Numbered from the stretch's first letter, positions 1 through 11,716 are shown. The stretch is 64,000 nucleotides of DNA from Siniperca chuatsi (GCF_020085105.1 NC_058045.1:2449501-2513500); one strand, 5' to 3'. Program-made: numbers and translations. The notes: generated from the sequence alone by a model not told the origin.

Positions 1-122
1 TGGTGGAGTCATGAACACTGACCTTAACTGAGGCAAGTGAGGCCTGCAGTTCTTTGGATGTTGTTGTGGGGTCTCTGAATGGCTGAAGAAGAACAAAATG
101 AAGACTTTGGAGTGGGCTAGTG
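1..122 (-). mobile_element. Tc1-like fold-back fragment (truncated by window edge)
   Basis: The sequence matches, in the same orientation, positions about 62905-63005 of the Tc1 copy near the window end. This includes an unusual junction at about 80-85 where antisense N-terminal transposase sequence switches to sense C-terminal sequence (codons for [12 protein letters not shown]). Positions 1-80 are also an inverted copy of about 3096-3172 with only a few mismatches. Similarity ends near 122. Confidence 0.7.
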
Positions 123-1305
123 GAGATAAATTGAGCAAACTGTTTGCGAATGTTTATTCAACATCTGTTGCATAATCCCGCTGGATTCACGACCAGTTCT
201 GGAAGTACATTGGCGGAAGCAATCTTTCTCTCACGCTCTACTGCATGGGGACTCCCTAAAAACTTCAACAAGTTTGTGGTATTTCACCCAGATGGGCATG
301 GTTTTGCAGGACATAGCAGTGACACTTCAGTGAGCTCCATGAATGTCTCAGCCCGTGCTCTGAGTGCATGTTCATGAGTTTTCCACAATGGAGGTTACGG
401 TACATTAATTGTTTTTTTTTTTACAAATAATGTACTACTTTTAATTTGCACTATCCAGTCATGCTAACATTAGAATATCATAACATGATGAAAATGAAAA
501 TTACATGTTTTGACAAACACTAATATATCCATATTATGAGACCCAAGGAGTTGCAACATGCACTGCCTCTGGTGATGTCACCAACTGAAATGCAGTTTGG
601 TGAGGAGTTCCCAAACTTTTCCAGGTGTTATGTGTGTGACCCTCCACCGTGGGATTTAAAATGCAGCTAGCAGCAGTTAGCATCAAATCAATCGCACAAA
701 CACGTTGCTTGCACGAATCCGCCATTGTTTGCATCATGTTGTGTATGATACACTTTGCTTGCGTTTGCAGAGGCATAAATGTGCACAGCTAGCAAAAGAT
801 TAGATTCAACTTTATTGTCGTTACACATGTACAAGTAAAAGGCAATAAAATGCAGTTCAGGAATACCTGCTCTCCCTTCCTGATAGCTCCAAACCAAATC
901 AGGTGTGTAAAGTTGAAGACTTTGTTCTTGTGACTGTGTCAGCTGTGAGGTGTCATCACTCCTTGTTGAATTGATATATGCTATCAGACGTAAATAATAA
1001 TAATCAGGACTGTAGCAACTTTAAGGTTGGAAATCTGCTCCGGTGACAAAAGCAGCAAAAAAATCTGGATGTAAATCTGGATGTAACAGGGGTGCTTGGA
1101 GCCTCTTGTTGTCAAGAAATTCCCTTGATGTTTTTGAACATGAGCCAGGGAGAACGGTGAGCTTGTGAGTTTTTTCACAACTGCTAGGCCCCAAATGTTT
1201 CCCAAAGATGTTAGATTCTGTTCATTTTCATTTTACTGTCATTGTGGAACCCATTTAGACAATCACATCACAATCACAATCACAACTTTCTTTTGTTTTT
1301 AATAG
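123..1305. other. No gene recognised; possible LINE tail at about 800-870
   Basis: No open frame here shows a domain I recognise. A short stretch at about 800-870 (antisense of a tail telling of AATAAAGTTGAATCTAAT) resembles the 3-prime end of fish non-LTR elements on the minus strand. The final 100 bases are pyrimidine-rich and lead into the acceptor of the KDZ exon at 1306. Confidence 0.4.
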
Positions 1306-2266
1306 GTTAGCATATCCAATGTGTGCCATCAATGAGCTAGTGACAAGATACCAGGACAAGAACATTGTTTTGTATTCCCTCAGAAGAAAGGAGAAGAAAT
1401 ATGGTGTATCTCTGGCAGTACCAGCATTTCATGTTTATGGACATAAACTGCAGTGTCAGGTAATGTTTTTGGTCAGCCAGTGTAATCATTGTTATTTATA
1501 TTTATGATTTTATTAATAGCCTTTTGATGCCGTGGTAGCACTATAAGAAAGGATGAAGCTATGGAGATACACATACACACTGACAATCTCACGCACCCAT
1601 AAGTACACACACATTCACCAATTTATTAATTTACTCACCCTTAGTGCAACACAATTGGACTGTACATTGTGAATGAAATGTACTGTTAGAATGTGCCTGT
1701 TATTCACAGATCATGTACAGCACAAGAAGGCTTCAGGGGTTTGGACTGATGGATGGAGAAGGCATGGAGAATTTATGGTCCTTTATGAGAAGATTTGCAT
1801 GACTCCATCCCATTGGCTTGACCTCTTGATTGATGCACTTCTTCATTTAGGGAGGAGGAAATCTGCTGATCTAGGTTTTCCCTCATATCTGTATTTGCTG
1901 AAGAAAATATGCAACTAATGCAGCTTCAAACTTTTTCACATGGAATGTTTTTCGAATTACATGTATGTTCTGATTGGTGATCACACTTATACTGTGTATA
2001 AGTGTCTTCCACATGCCAAACACAACTTAGTTACATTATATACACTATAAAGCTAATTTCTGTTTGTAGAAATGCTGCTCCATCAGAGATGGGAAAGAGC
2101 AGAGAAAGTCACGAGTGTTGCTGAGGAGGAGATTTCTGTGGTCTTGAAAGAGGCACCAAGTACCCCTTCCTTAAAAAAGAAATTAGTGTGTAAGTGTGTA
2201 TTTCAGAGCAAGATATACAGGGGTGGATGGAAAGGGTGGCAGAAGTCGCCCAACTTTCACTTTTGA
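1306..2266 (+). pseudogene. KDZ (Zisupton/Kyakuja-type) DNA transposase relic
   Basis: Three exon-like blocks are visible. Block 1 (1306-1459) follows an AG acceptor and ends at CAG|GTAATG; it encodes the segment ending in PAFHVYGHKLQCQ, like the conserved H-x-Y-x-H-x3-CQ block of KDZ transposases. Block 2 (1710-1918) follows a CACAG acceptor in the same phase. It encodes GFGLMDGEGMENLWSFMRR, matching the family's DGEG-E-LWS signature, then shifts frame near 1798 and continues as MTPSHWLDLLIDALLHLGRR. Block 3 (2071-2266) encodes a charged helix-like stretch that could be the next exon. The frameshift, a missing upstream catalytic region and no recognised termini indicate a dead fragment. The family call is from memory of the motifs. 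Exon 1-exon 2 continuity is seen directly. Confidence 0.68.
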
Positions 2267-3090
2267 AGACAAAACCAAATATATACATCCATGTTACAGT
2301 AATGCAGAAATCTTACAGCATTGATATAATGGTGCCAGTATAGAAATTCTCTTATTAGCTAGTTTTACTGTCACCAAAAATCAAAGCACATTTTGATTTC
2401 AGAAGCATTTTTATATCTTATGTTGATTTATACCGAATTTAAAAGTGGTTGCCAAGCTGGCAATCAGGCATCAGATTTTGGTTGCCACTTTTAGTCACCT
2501 TATATTTTGAGTAATTAAGATACTATGTAGTTGTATGTTGTATATGTCAACTTAATAATGAAAATGTGACATAAAGGGATGTTTAAAAGCTTTATCACAG
2601 AAACCGAACAGAAGTTGGTTTTATCTGATACTTCACAAGAATTTGAATTTTTAGTGTTATCAGTTAATGTGTCCACCCTCAATTTCTGGTATAGAAAATA
2701 CCCTTATAAATGGTTTATAATTAGTTTATTAATTAGGTTGTAAGCCCTTTATAAAGCATTAATAAACAATTATAAACAAGTTATAACAGTTTATAACTAA
2801 AAAAGAAAAAACAAACAAACAAAGCTTCATTTTATATATTGGAGCTAAACCAGATACATCGTTGGAAAGGTCGCAACCTGAAGAATAAGATATGTCAGTG
2901 TGAAAATTCTTAATGCCTACTGACCTTTGAACCTTGACCTTGGTGAATGTTTGAAGGCTTATAATCCAGCAACAAAAGAGGCTACAGACATAGGACCAAC
3001 TATTATAGAGAGCTCTTGACTTCAGATATCATGTAAGCATAGTCAGCAACTGCAGGTGCCATCAAATAAGATAAATTTCAAAGACACACA
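2267..3090. other. AT-rich DNA without recognised gene
   Basis: No coding signal is seen. Around 2690-2800 there are repeated TTATAAA/TTTATAA-type words in both orientations, which may be a degraded dispersed repeat. Confidence 0.4.
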
Positions 3091-3581
3091 CATTCAGAGA
3101 CCCCACAACAACATCCAAAGAACTGCAGTCCTCGCTTGCCTCAGTTAAGGTCAGTGTTCATGACTCCACCATAAGAAAGAGACTGAGCAAAAATGGCCTG
3201 CATGGCAAAGTTCCAAGACGAAAACCACTGCTGAGCAAAAAGAACATTAAGGCGTGTCTAATTTTTGCCAGAAAACATCTTGATGATCCCCAAGACTTTT
3301 GGGAAAGCACTCTGTGGACTGAGGAGACAAAAGTTTAACTTTTTGAAAGGTGTGTGTCCCATGACATCTGGCGTAAAAATAACACATTTCAGAAAAAATA
3401 CATCATACCAACAGTAAAATATGGTGGTGGTAGTGTGATGGCTGTTTTTTTGCCCAGTCTCTTTCTTTGGATTTTGTTTTACCTTAATAATAACAACCTT
3501 AATTTAAAAACTGCATTTTGTGTTTACTTGTGTTATCTTTGACTAATATTTAAATTTGTTTGATGATCTGAAACACCACTG
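3091..3581 (+). mobile_element. Tc1-like transposon fragment
   Basis: Sense Tc1 transposase code is readable from about 3095 (degenerate N-terminal part) through a WRKN-type segment and KYGGGSV near 3415-3440. It then jumps to the 3-prime terminal repeat, which ends CACCACTG|TA at 3581-3583. The terminal repeat has an internal deletion (GATCTGAAA joins directly to CACCACTG), and the C-terminal third of the transposase, with its last catalytic acidic residues, is missing. It is inactive. Confidence 0.75.
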
Positions 3582-3639
3582 TATATTCAGTATGTGATGG
3601 ATAATTGCACAGAATACTTGCACAGACATTGTAATACAC

Positions 3640-4977
3640 ACATGGTGTGACCACAGCACGTGCGTCTGCAGCACTGTGTGTCGGACAGCGTGGTCAGCAA
3701 CACTGGGGCCCCTCAGGGGACTGTCCTCTCTCCCTTCCTCTTCACCATCTACACCACAGACCTTAGCTACCGCACAGAGTCCTACCACCTTCATAATTTT
3801 CCTGATTTCCTCCGCTGTGGTAAGATGTGTCAGCGGTGGTGATAAGACTGAGTACAGGGCTGCGGTGGATAACTTTGTCTTATGTTGTGAGCAGAACCAT
3901 CTGCAGCTCAATGCGACAAAGTCTAAGGAGCTGGTTGTAGACCTACGAAGGGCCAAGGCACTAGTGACCCCTGTTTCCATCCAGGGGGTCAGTGTGGACA
4001 TTGTTGAGGACTACAAATACCTGGGTGTACACATGGACAATAAACTGGACTGGGCTAAGAACACTCAAGCGCTGTACAGGAAGGGCCAGAGCTGCCTCTA
4101 TTTCCTGAGGAGGCTGAGGTCTTTCAACATCTGCCGGAAAATGCTGAGGATGTTTTTTGAGTCTGTGGTGGCCAGTGCTATCCTGTATGCTGTCGCATGC
4201 TGGGGCAGCAGGTTGAGGGTAGCGGACGCTAACAGACTAAACAAACTGATCCGTAAGGTCAGTGACATTGTGGGGATGGAGCTGGACTCTCTGTCGGTGG
4301 TGTCAGAGAGGAGGATGCTGGCCAAACTACATGCCATCTTGGACAGTGTCTCCCACCTACTCCATGATGTGCTGGTCAAACAAAGGAGTATCTTCAGTGG
4401 AAGACTCATTCCCCTAAAATGCACCACAGAGTGCCACAGGAAGTCATTCCTGCCTGTGGCCATCAAACTCTTTAACTCCTCCCTCTAAGTGTCAGTCTAT
4501 ATGACCCTAAGTCATTAAACTGGACATTGGACCATTAACATCACTGCAATGCTTGAAATAATTGTACAATATTATCTGTTTAATACTGCTGTGCAATATA
4601 CTCTTTTCTATTTATTGATATTTATTCATACTTCTATTACTGCTGTGCAATATCCACTGTCTCATAATCATCTTAATAAGCTACACTTAACTTGACAGTA
4701 CTCATTATTGCACTATTACTTATTACTTATATTATTACATTGTATTATTATACCGTATATACTTATCATCAACCGCTAAATCCACTTTGTACTTTACACT
4801 TATTTTAATTTTATACCTATATCCACTTTGAGTTAATTTATCTTGTCTGTATTATAGTGTATTGTATTTGATTTGCTTAGAACTTCTATTCCTGTGTGCA
4901 CTGACGTGATAGTGAGCAGCTGTAACAAAAGAGTTTCCCCTTGGGGATCAATAAAGTATTTCTGATTCTGATTCTGA
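3640..4977 (+). mobile_element. Rex1/CR1-like LINE, 5-prime truncated
   Basis: The element holds the end of a reverse transcriptase ORF, a 3-prime untranslated region and a terminal TGATTCT tandem tail at about 4960-4977 with CAATAAAG just before it. Truncation on the 5-prime side and a tandem tail are typical of target-primed insertion. The same tail is seen again at 56923-57195, so at least two copies of the family are present. Confidence 0.7.
3660..4488 (+). pseudogene. LINE ORF2 reverse transcriptase C-terminal part
   Basis: From 3660 one frame carries the RT motif NTGAPQGTVLSPFLF. Near 3805-3840 the reading shifts to a second frame, which is open to TAA at 4486-4488. The shift falls in the catalytic box, where FSDDS-type sequence is expected and FPD followed by a frame change is seen, so the polymerase should be dead. 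The second frame carries the thumb and C-terminal region (DYKYLGVHMDNKLDW, LYFLRRLRSF, AVACWGS, SGRLIPLKCTTE). The roughly 200-codon C-terminal frame is otherwise clean, suggesting a relatively recent insertion. Confidence 0.72.
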
Positions 4978-4978
4978 G

Positions 4979-5690
4979 ATGGATGAATTGCACAAAGATT
5001 TGATTGTACAGGATACAGCAGGAGGTAGTTGCACAATGTAAATAAATTTAATTGACAGAAAATAATTTCACAGCTTAAGTATAATTTAAATGTAAGGATA
5101 TGTATAGAGACTGAGTGACGGAGTTAACTGAAAGCGAAGTACCTTGTGCATCTGTATGAGACACCAAGGGGCATGACAAAATGTCGGTATTTGACGACCT
5201 GGGAATGAGAACGGCTTGTACAGACAATACAATGAGAAAAAAACATCCCTAAAAAATTGCTTTCCTGATTTTGGGTGTCTTTTTCTACCAGAGATGATAT
5301 CAAGCAATGTTTCTGGTCGATTTACATTAGGCAAATAAAAAAAACAAACCAAAAATATATTTTTGGCACCAAAGAGAGGGAAAGTAAAAGATCTAACCAC
5401 AGACAATCATATAAAAACATCCAATCAGCGCCGTGTTCCAGGGTGTGAACATGCAAAAGATCGCAATGTGATTCGTTGTACACACTATTGTAGATTATTT
5501 CCGTTTCCTCTGACAATCGCAGGTAGTATTTAAAATTGCAGAAAAGAGAAAGAAAAGAGCTATGTAGTTAACTACTATGTTGTGAATATTTGGTTTTAAA
5601 ACAATATATTGTTCATTTTGATAATTGATAATGAGTTGTTGATGTAATGATTTTCACTTTTGCTACAAAAACAATCGTCATAACAGATCC
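4979..5690. other. Unassigned DNA
   Basis: Short open frames occur on the minus strand (for example 5086-5406 and 5322-5516), but I recognise no domain in them and their composition is not convincingly coding. Confidence 0.35.
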
Positions 5691-5710
5691 CATGTGACGC
5701 ATGCGCAAAT
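5691..5710. promoter_or_regulatory. NRF1-like palindrome, possible promoter of CCDC106-like locus
   Basis: ACGCATGCGCA at 5697-5707 is close to the NRF1 consensus (GCGCATGCGC), which is common in vertebrate CpG promoters. It lies about 110 bp upstream of the first ATG of the CCDC106-like locus. Promoter function is inferred from motif and position only. Confidence 0.35.
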
Positions 5711-5818
5711 GGTGAACCGATGAATGAGCTCCATCTTTAACAGTTGCTCCATTCTCCTTAGGTACTGTGTTCACTGCAACTCATAATGTTATACCTCAAT
5801 TTTTTTCCCTGAGAAGTC

Positions 5819-7955
5819 ATGGATGATATTAGTGGAAAAGAGTCCTGTTCCTCTGCGACCAGTACCTGTCCAAAGAGGTGCCCTACAGCAGAGACAGGAC
5901 AGTTTGAATAACCGTAAGCCAAAGGTGTCAACAGATGAGCGACAGAATATTTTACTATTTAGCCCACTAATTAAGCTCCTCAGCTAATTCAGCTAGCTGA
6001 TTAAGCTAACGTTTAGCTACCTACATAACCTTACCAGCTCGTCACATAAGTTAAGTGAATAAGGAAGAGTAGTGGCCCTTCACAACTACATTTTATTAGC
6101 TAAGTGAATTTATTATGCATAGACGTTGCTAGCTTTTCTTGTCTGAAATTTATTTACCAGTCTATTGCAATAATATGGCAAGAGTAAGTCGAGCTAGCAA
6201 TTTAAATTTTCAATTGAGCTATGTACTGAATCAAGAATTAATTCTAAATTGAGAATTGACTGACTTAATTCATATAATTCCCAGTGATTCCCATGTATAT
6301 AGTATACAATAATGGCAGTAGCTCTACTGTGAGCTACTGCCATTATTGTAATTTTGGTAATGTCTACTTTTTAGGCTCAACCTCTGACCTAGCCCCTACT
6401 GCAACAGTGCTTCTTAACAAGGAAAAACAGGAATTTGACTAACAGAGAAGCGCCAAAAGAAGAGAATTGAAGAACTGGAACGAGAGAGATTTTCTCCATG
6501 GACAGTTGTCATCCCTTGCAGGTTAGTTTTATGGGCATTATCACCAATTTTACCTTAATTTTGTCTTGCTTTGTTTAGCATTTCTGTTTCTTATATTGCC
6601 TTCTGGGTACCCTGTTTCTGCTTTGCCTTTTCTGTCAAAGCACTTTGTAAACTCTGTTTTTTAAGGTGCTGTATAAATAGTTATATTATTATTATCATTG
6701 TAATATCCATGACCTGGTGGGATTTGAAAATATCCTAGCCTCACTATTTAGTACATTGGCCACTGCCATGATGTATTTACTGTAGATGTGTGTGTATGTA
6801 AGTATAATAATTGTTATTGAGTTAAATAAGTGCACATATAAAATCACATCTTCATATGTATTTTTTAGTGCAACCGAAAGAAGTCTAAAAAGAAGCACCT
6901 CAAGGGAGCCAAGAAATCTAAGAAAGAGCGCAAAAAGTTTCGGCAGCATGGTAAGCAATAGTTTAAGCTAATTGTAAGTGGAGAGTCTATGCACTGATAA
7001 ATGTCACACAAAAAGCAGCATTCTCTGGTCAAGATTTAAAGTTAGGTTTTCATTTCATTTGCCACCAACATTCGGTGTAGAGTGATAAATGGAAGAAGGA
7101 TATGCTAGTGCTTTGGAACATAATTTGATTTGTGGCCACACAAAAATACTAGCTATGTTAGCAGCACCAGAAATACTAACCATGAGATTTTGGATCTTGC
7201 TTAATAACCACAGCATGGATTTAGAAAGCATGTAAATCAGGAATACCCTAGGTACGCTAGAAATGGATGATTACCCTCAAATGACAATTAAAGATCAGTT
7301 TAAATGTGCTTCAAGAGAAAGTTTGTCACATGTGACAAGTTTGAGGACCCAGGTTAAATTCTCTTTAATGTTAATGGCAGAGACTAGGCAGGAGGAAATG
7401 ATAGGACAGTGTAATAAACAAAAAAACAGCATTACAGTCCCCCCCTGTGTGAAAAGAAACAGATGATGATAACAGATGATATGGTCACTTATATTTTTCA
7501 ACTACCATTACAGCTGGAAAATGTTAAACATTGTAGAACAGATATTTGTGAGAATTGTCCATAAAGTTGAAGTACAATTATCTAGTATGGTATTCTTTAC
7601 AGTGATACATTTTTAAGATTTGTCTAATTTTGTTTTATTCCCTCCCTAGTACAAACACCAAGTGAGATTGAACAGCGGTACAAATCCATTGCCAAAACAT
7701 TGCCAAAAGTGAAGACTATGACCAGGGCATTGACAGGAACACCATGGTGTCCACCTCACCAATGGAGAGCTAGCTATTGCAGATCCCAAGGCATATCAGG
7801 AGCTACTCTCCAGCAGGCCCATTGGTGAGACATTACTGGCCTTTGCTAAGCGGTGTGAGGCTGCAATTCAAGGAGATGTAGAAGTGAAAGAGAAAATAGA
7901 AAGTATGAAAGCTGAGGGTACACTGCTCCCCATTGTGAGAGGCAGGCCTGTCTGA
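5819..7955 (+). pseudogene. CCDC106-like gene, decayed, four exons
   Basis: Exon 1 (5819-5913) begins MDDISGKESCSS and reaches an in-frame TAA at 5909-5911, just before the donor GTAAGC. Exon 2 (6375-6521) encodes KRIEELERER then HGQLSSL in another frame, matching the coiled-coil segment of CCDC106; a TGA lies upstream in the same frame. Exon 3 (6869-6950) encodes the basic run KKSKKKHLKGAKKSKKERKK. Exon 4 (7650-7955) encodes TPSEIEQRYKSIAKTLPKVK, DRNTMV and, after a frame change, GELAIADPKAYQELL and EGTLLPIV up to TGA. This is the order of blocks in CCDC106, a nuclear coiled-coil protein. Retained introns argue for a decayed duplicate rather than a retrocopy. Assembly errors could mimic some of the frameshifts. 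Confidence 0.6.
6305..6350. repeat. Perfect 19-bp hairpin with 8-nt loop
   Basis: The arms 6305-6323 and 6332-6350 are perfect reverse complements, with the loop CTACTGTG. It sits in the first intron of the CCDC106-like pseudogene. No function is assigned. Confidence 0.85.
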
Positions 7956-8587
7956 GGGCCTGCTTGGTTATAAATATATTTTGGGTTGTTTGTTCAAGTT
8001 CAAGTGAAAAATGCCTTAAAGTGGTGAGTGATGAAATATCAGACCATCATGCATATAAATGTCAATTGTTGATTTCTAGTTTACCTAAAAGAGCCACTAG
8101 ATGGTGGTTAAATTTAACGTTGTTACAAAATCAAAATTTCTGTGAACATTTTGAACTGGAACTAGCAGAATTTTTAAAGATTAACAGACAGTCAGGTGAT
8201 GACGCTCGGTATCTCTGGGACTCTTTATAAGGCTTTGTAAGAAATAACAAAATTTCATATTCTTCTAGATTTAACAAAGAGCAGCTTTGAAGAATACACG
8301 AATTAGAGACTTCATTATCTGACCTAGAACAATCTCAGCAAATAAATTATTCTAAATGAATAGTCCTTAGCTAAAATAAAAATGAGCTTAATTTATTACT
8401 AACACTGAGAGCAGTATTTGTCATTGATAAAACTAGACTTAATCATTACTTATGGCAATCACCCTAGTCATCTTTTAGCAAATAAATTAAAAACCAATTT
8501 GTAAATATAACAACTATTACATCAGAAACTGGGACCACATTAACTAACCATAAGTTGATTAATAAAAGATTTTGTAACTTCTATAGA

Positions 8588-9153
8588 TGTTACGGACAGA
8601 ACAACCGGAGACAATGGTAAGGAGACTGAGAGAGTTTATTGCAACACAGAAGTAATATAGAAAGGTATTGATACTGTCCTTGTTTCACTGCTGTTGGAAG
8701 AGTGTGGGCACTGGGGCGACACACTCAGGAGCCTGGAGACACACAGGAGCCGGAGGTTAGAGCGACACACTCAGGAGACTGGAGACAGACGGGAGCCGGG
8801 AACTGGAGCGACACACTCAGGAGACTGGAGACAGACGGGAGCCGGGAACTGGAGCGACACACTCAGGAGACTGGAGACAGACGGGAGTCGGGGTTCGGGG
8901 TTCCAAGTGGTAGTTTTTCTCAACGTTGCGTTGTAGGTAAGTCCGTGTAACATCCGTAGGAAGACTGCAATGCTCTGTCCTTCGTATGAACGAGACCGGA
9001 CCCTGACTGAGGTGAGGAGCTGGATTATATAGGGAGTAGAGTGGCTGATTATGTGCAGGTGTGCGATGGATGACAGGTGCTGGGAATTAATACTCAGGTG
9101 AGGAGGTGCGGTGTGGCTGTGATGTGGTGGAGAGAACATGACAGACTGTGACA
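8588..9153 (-). mobile_element. Solo LTR with 5-bp target duplication
   Basis: On the + strand the sequence begins TGTTACGG and ends CTGTGACA, so both strands have TG...CA ends. It is flanked by ATAGA at 8583-8587 and at 9154-9158. Read on the minus strand it has a TATATAA box at 9025-9031 and an AATAAA signal at 8635-8640, which fixes the orientation. The 566-bp length suits an LTR, and no internal retroelement code flanks it. The LINE reading continues on both sides, so this is a solo LTR left by LTR-LTR recombination. Family (Gypsy or other) is unresolved. Confidence 0.85.
8716..8899. repeat. 46-bp minisatellite inside the solo LTR
   Basis: Four tandem 46-bp units start at 8716, 8762, 8808 and 8854, each opening GCGACACACTCAGGAG. 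The second to fourth units are almost identical and the first has diverged. The array lies between the LTR TATA box and its poly(A) signal. Confidence 0.9.
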
Positions 9154-10441
9154 ATAGACAGCTCTATACTTAAGATAACAATTCCTCAGCATCAGATAGG
9201 GACGATTATCTTGAGAAACTAAATCTGGCTTCATTATCAATGGAGGAAGCTTCTTTATTAGGGGCCCCTTTATCTCTTGATGAACTTAAACAATCTTTTG
9301 CAAAAATGAATAAGGGTAAGTAGCCTGGAAGTGATGACATTCATCCGGAAGTCTATTTAAAATTTTAGGACCACTACTGTTCGAGCTGTTTATTACAGCT
9401 ATTCAGAAAGGATCTTTTGGTAGAGATGTAAATACGGCGGTCATAACACAACTTTTTTCATTTATTGAAAAGCACTTATCAGCTGACAATTTACGTCATT
9501 TATTACATATTCTTGATGCTTCGGATAATCTGGCATTATCAGCTATATTGTCAGTTGATGCTGAAAAGGCCTTCGAACCAGCTTCAGTGGCCTTTCTTAG
9601 GGTAACATACCAGCTAGAGGTAAAATTTTATTGACATGGTAAAAACCATTTATGCAAACCCAGCCAGTGTAGTTACGGGAAACATTCGTTCTCCTCCCTC
9701 GTCAAGGAGATCCAATCTCATCAATGTTGTTTATTTTATCACTGGAGCCATTGGCACAGTCCATTTGGTTATCTACAAGTATTGCACCGATAAAAATAAA
9801 ATCTACTAAGAATTATATCGTTATTTGTTGATGATGTTCTTTTGTTTTTCTCTGATATAAAGCACTCTCTTCCATATATAAACTGAACTAAATCGTCTTG
9901 CTTACCCTTGAACCCTGTAAGTAAAGACAAATGCGTAAATGTTAATATCCCACTTGTCGCTCATTTTAAATACTTAGGAATAAATTATTTCCATCTTTAG
10001 ATAAAACTATCTCTAAGAACTATAGCAGAACTCTTAACATGATCAAACTTGGTTTGGTAAGATGGTATAATATATATATTGTCATCCAAGTCCTTTTTTT
10101 ACATTCTGCTATACGGTCTGCAGATATTTTGAGTGACAGACAAACTATTACTCATCCAATAATGGATTTAATTAGGAAATTATCAGGATAAAAGAAAGGA
10201 CATGTCTCCTTAATTAATAATACTTTCTTAGAGCATACACAGACTTCATTAGCGATAACAACAATATGGCATAAAGACTGCTCTGAATCATCTATAGACT
10301 GGGCCAGAGTTTGGAGGAATGTCTCTTGTTCCTCACAAAATCCAAATCATAAACTGAACAAACCTGAATTTCATATATCAAACGTATTTGACACCAAAGC
10401 AGCGTTTTATGATGAACATAACTACGTCTCCAGACTGTACA

Positions 10442-11697
10442 TTATGTGATTTGAGCCAAGTGTTCACCATTAACATTTACACACTGAGATCGATCTGATA
10501 GATAGGATTTAAACCATCTTAGTGTGATTCCTTTAATGCTAATTAAATGATCCAGTCTCTGTAATAGGATGTGATGGTCAATGGTGTCAAATGTAGCATT
10601 CAGAAATAAGAAAACAAGTACAGAGACAAGTGCATTGTCTGATGCAATTTTTACCAGTGCTGTCTCTGTGCTGTGATGCACTCTAAATCTAAATTTATTT
10701 ATATAAATAAATAAATAAATAAATTAGATATAGGTCTATAGTTGCCTGAAACCCCTGGATCAAGAGAGGGCTTTTTAAGAAGCGGTTTAATTACAGCTAT
10801 TTTAAAAGACTGTGGGACATAGCCTGTTAATAACGACAGATTGATCATATCCAGTAAAGAAGTGCCAACTAAGGGTAAAACTTCTTTAAATAGCCTAGTT
10901 GGAATGGGGTCTAAGAGACAGGTTGATGCAATTGTTGAAGTTAGTTGAAGAAGGTCGATAGGAGCAAAGCAGTCAAAATATAGGTTTTACAGTTGTTCTA
11001 AGGTTCCTGTGTTTGAAGATAAATCAGTACTGTTTGAGGGCAGGATGTGATGAATTTTCTGTCTAATGGTTAAAATTTTATCATTAAAGAAGCTCATGAA
11101 GTCGTTACTACTGAGGGCTATAGGAATACATGGCTCAATAGAGCTGTGATTCTCTGTCAGCCTGGCTACAGTGCTGAAAAGAAACCTGGGGTTGTTTTTA
11201 TATTTACTCTATTAATGATGAGTAGTAGGCTGGTAGTAGAAGGTTCCTATATGTTTTAATACTATTGTACCAGACTAAACGAGATTCTTCCAGGTTGTTG
11301 GAATGCCATTTCCATTCAAGTTTTCTTTTTTTCAAGTTTGCTTTAATTTGCGGGTTTGGGGGTTATACCATGGAGCTAACCTTCTTATGCTGAAATTAGC
11401 ATAGGAGTCCTCTGTTATATTGAGCCATAGCACCAAATTAAATGCCGGTGGAATCGCTTCCTTAAATTTAGCTACAGCACTATCAGATAGACATCTAGAG
11501 TAAGAGTTTTTGTCTAATGGTGTGTAGTCCAGTAATAGGAGTTCAAAAGTTATTAAATAATGGTTGGATAATGAAGGATTCTGTGGAAAGACTATTAAAT
11601 ATTCAATTTCAATGTCATATCCCAGAACAAGGTCAAGGGTGTGGCTAAAACAGTGAGTGGGTTTATGTACACTGACAGAAGCCAATCAAATCTAATA
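10442..11697 (-). mobile_element. L2-type LINE fragment
   Basis: Minus-strand code includes the RT block [17 protein letters not shown] and SYLSDRSQCVNVNGE (10442-10681) and, further right, the linker between endonuclease and RT (SVHKPTHCFSHTLDLVLGYD at 11332-11685). The DNA aligns with the L2 copy at 16.2-20.3 kb and with 39.1-40.1 kb. Internal deletions and frameshifts make it inactive. Confidence 0.75.
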
Positions 11698-11716
11698 ATG
11701 TTGTAGTTTAAGATTT

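Larger units (their letters stand above)
7960..10440 (+). mobile_element. Tx1/L1-type LINE relic, split by a solo LTR
   Basis: Code for an L1-type ORF2 is readable with many breaks. From about 8010 there is an endonuclease-domain end (SDHHAYKCQLLISSLPKRA) running into the linker. From about 9225 comes MEEASLLGAPLSLDELKQS and later LSVDAEKAF (about 9555). LFVDDVLLFFSDIK at 9821-9862 is the catalytic RT box with an FVDD core. The element is interrupted by the LTR at 8588-9153 and is 5-prime truncated. It is heavily decayed, which fits an old insertion. Confidence 0.7.

Noticed and set aside
5086..5516. Minus-strand ORFs near 5.1-5.5 kb as a THAP-like or transposase fragment
   Set aside because: I could not place the required cysteine/histidine or catalytic pattern, so no family is claimed.
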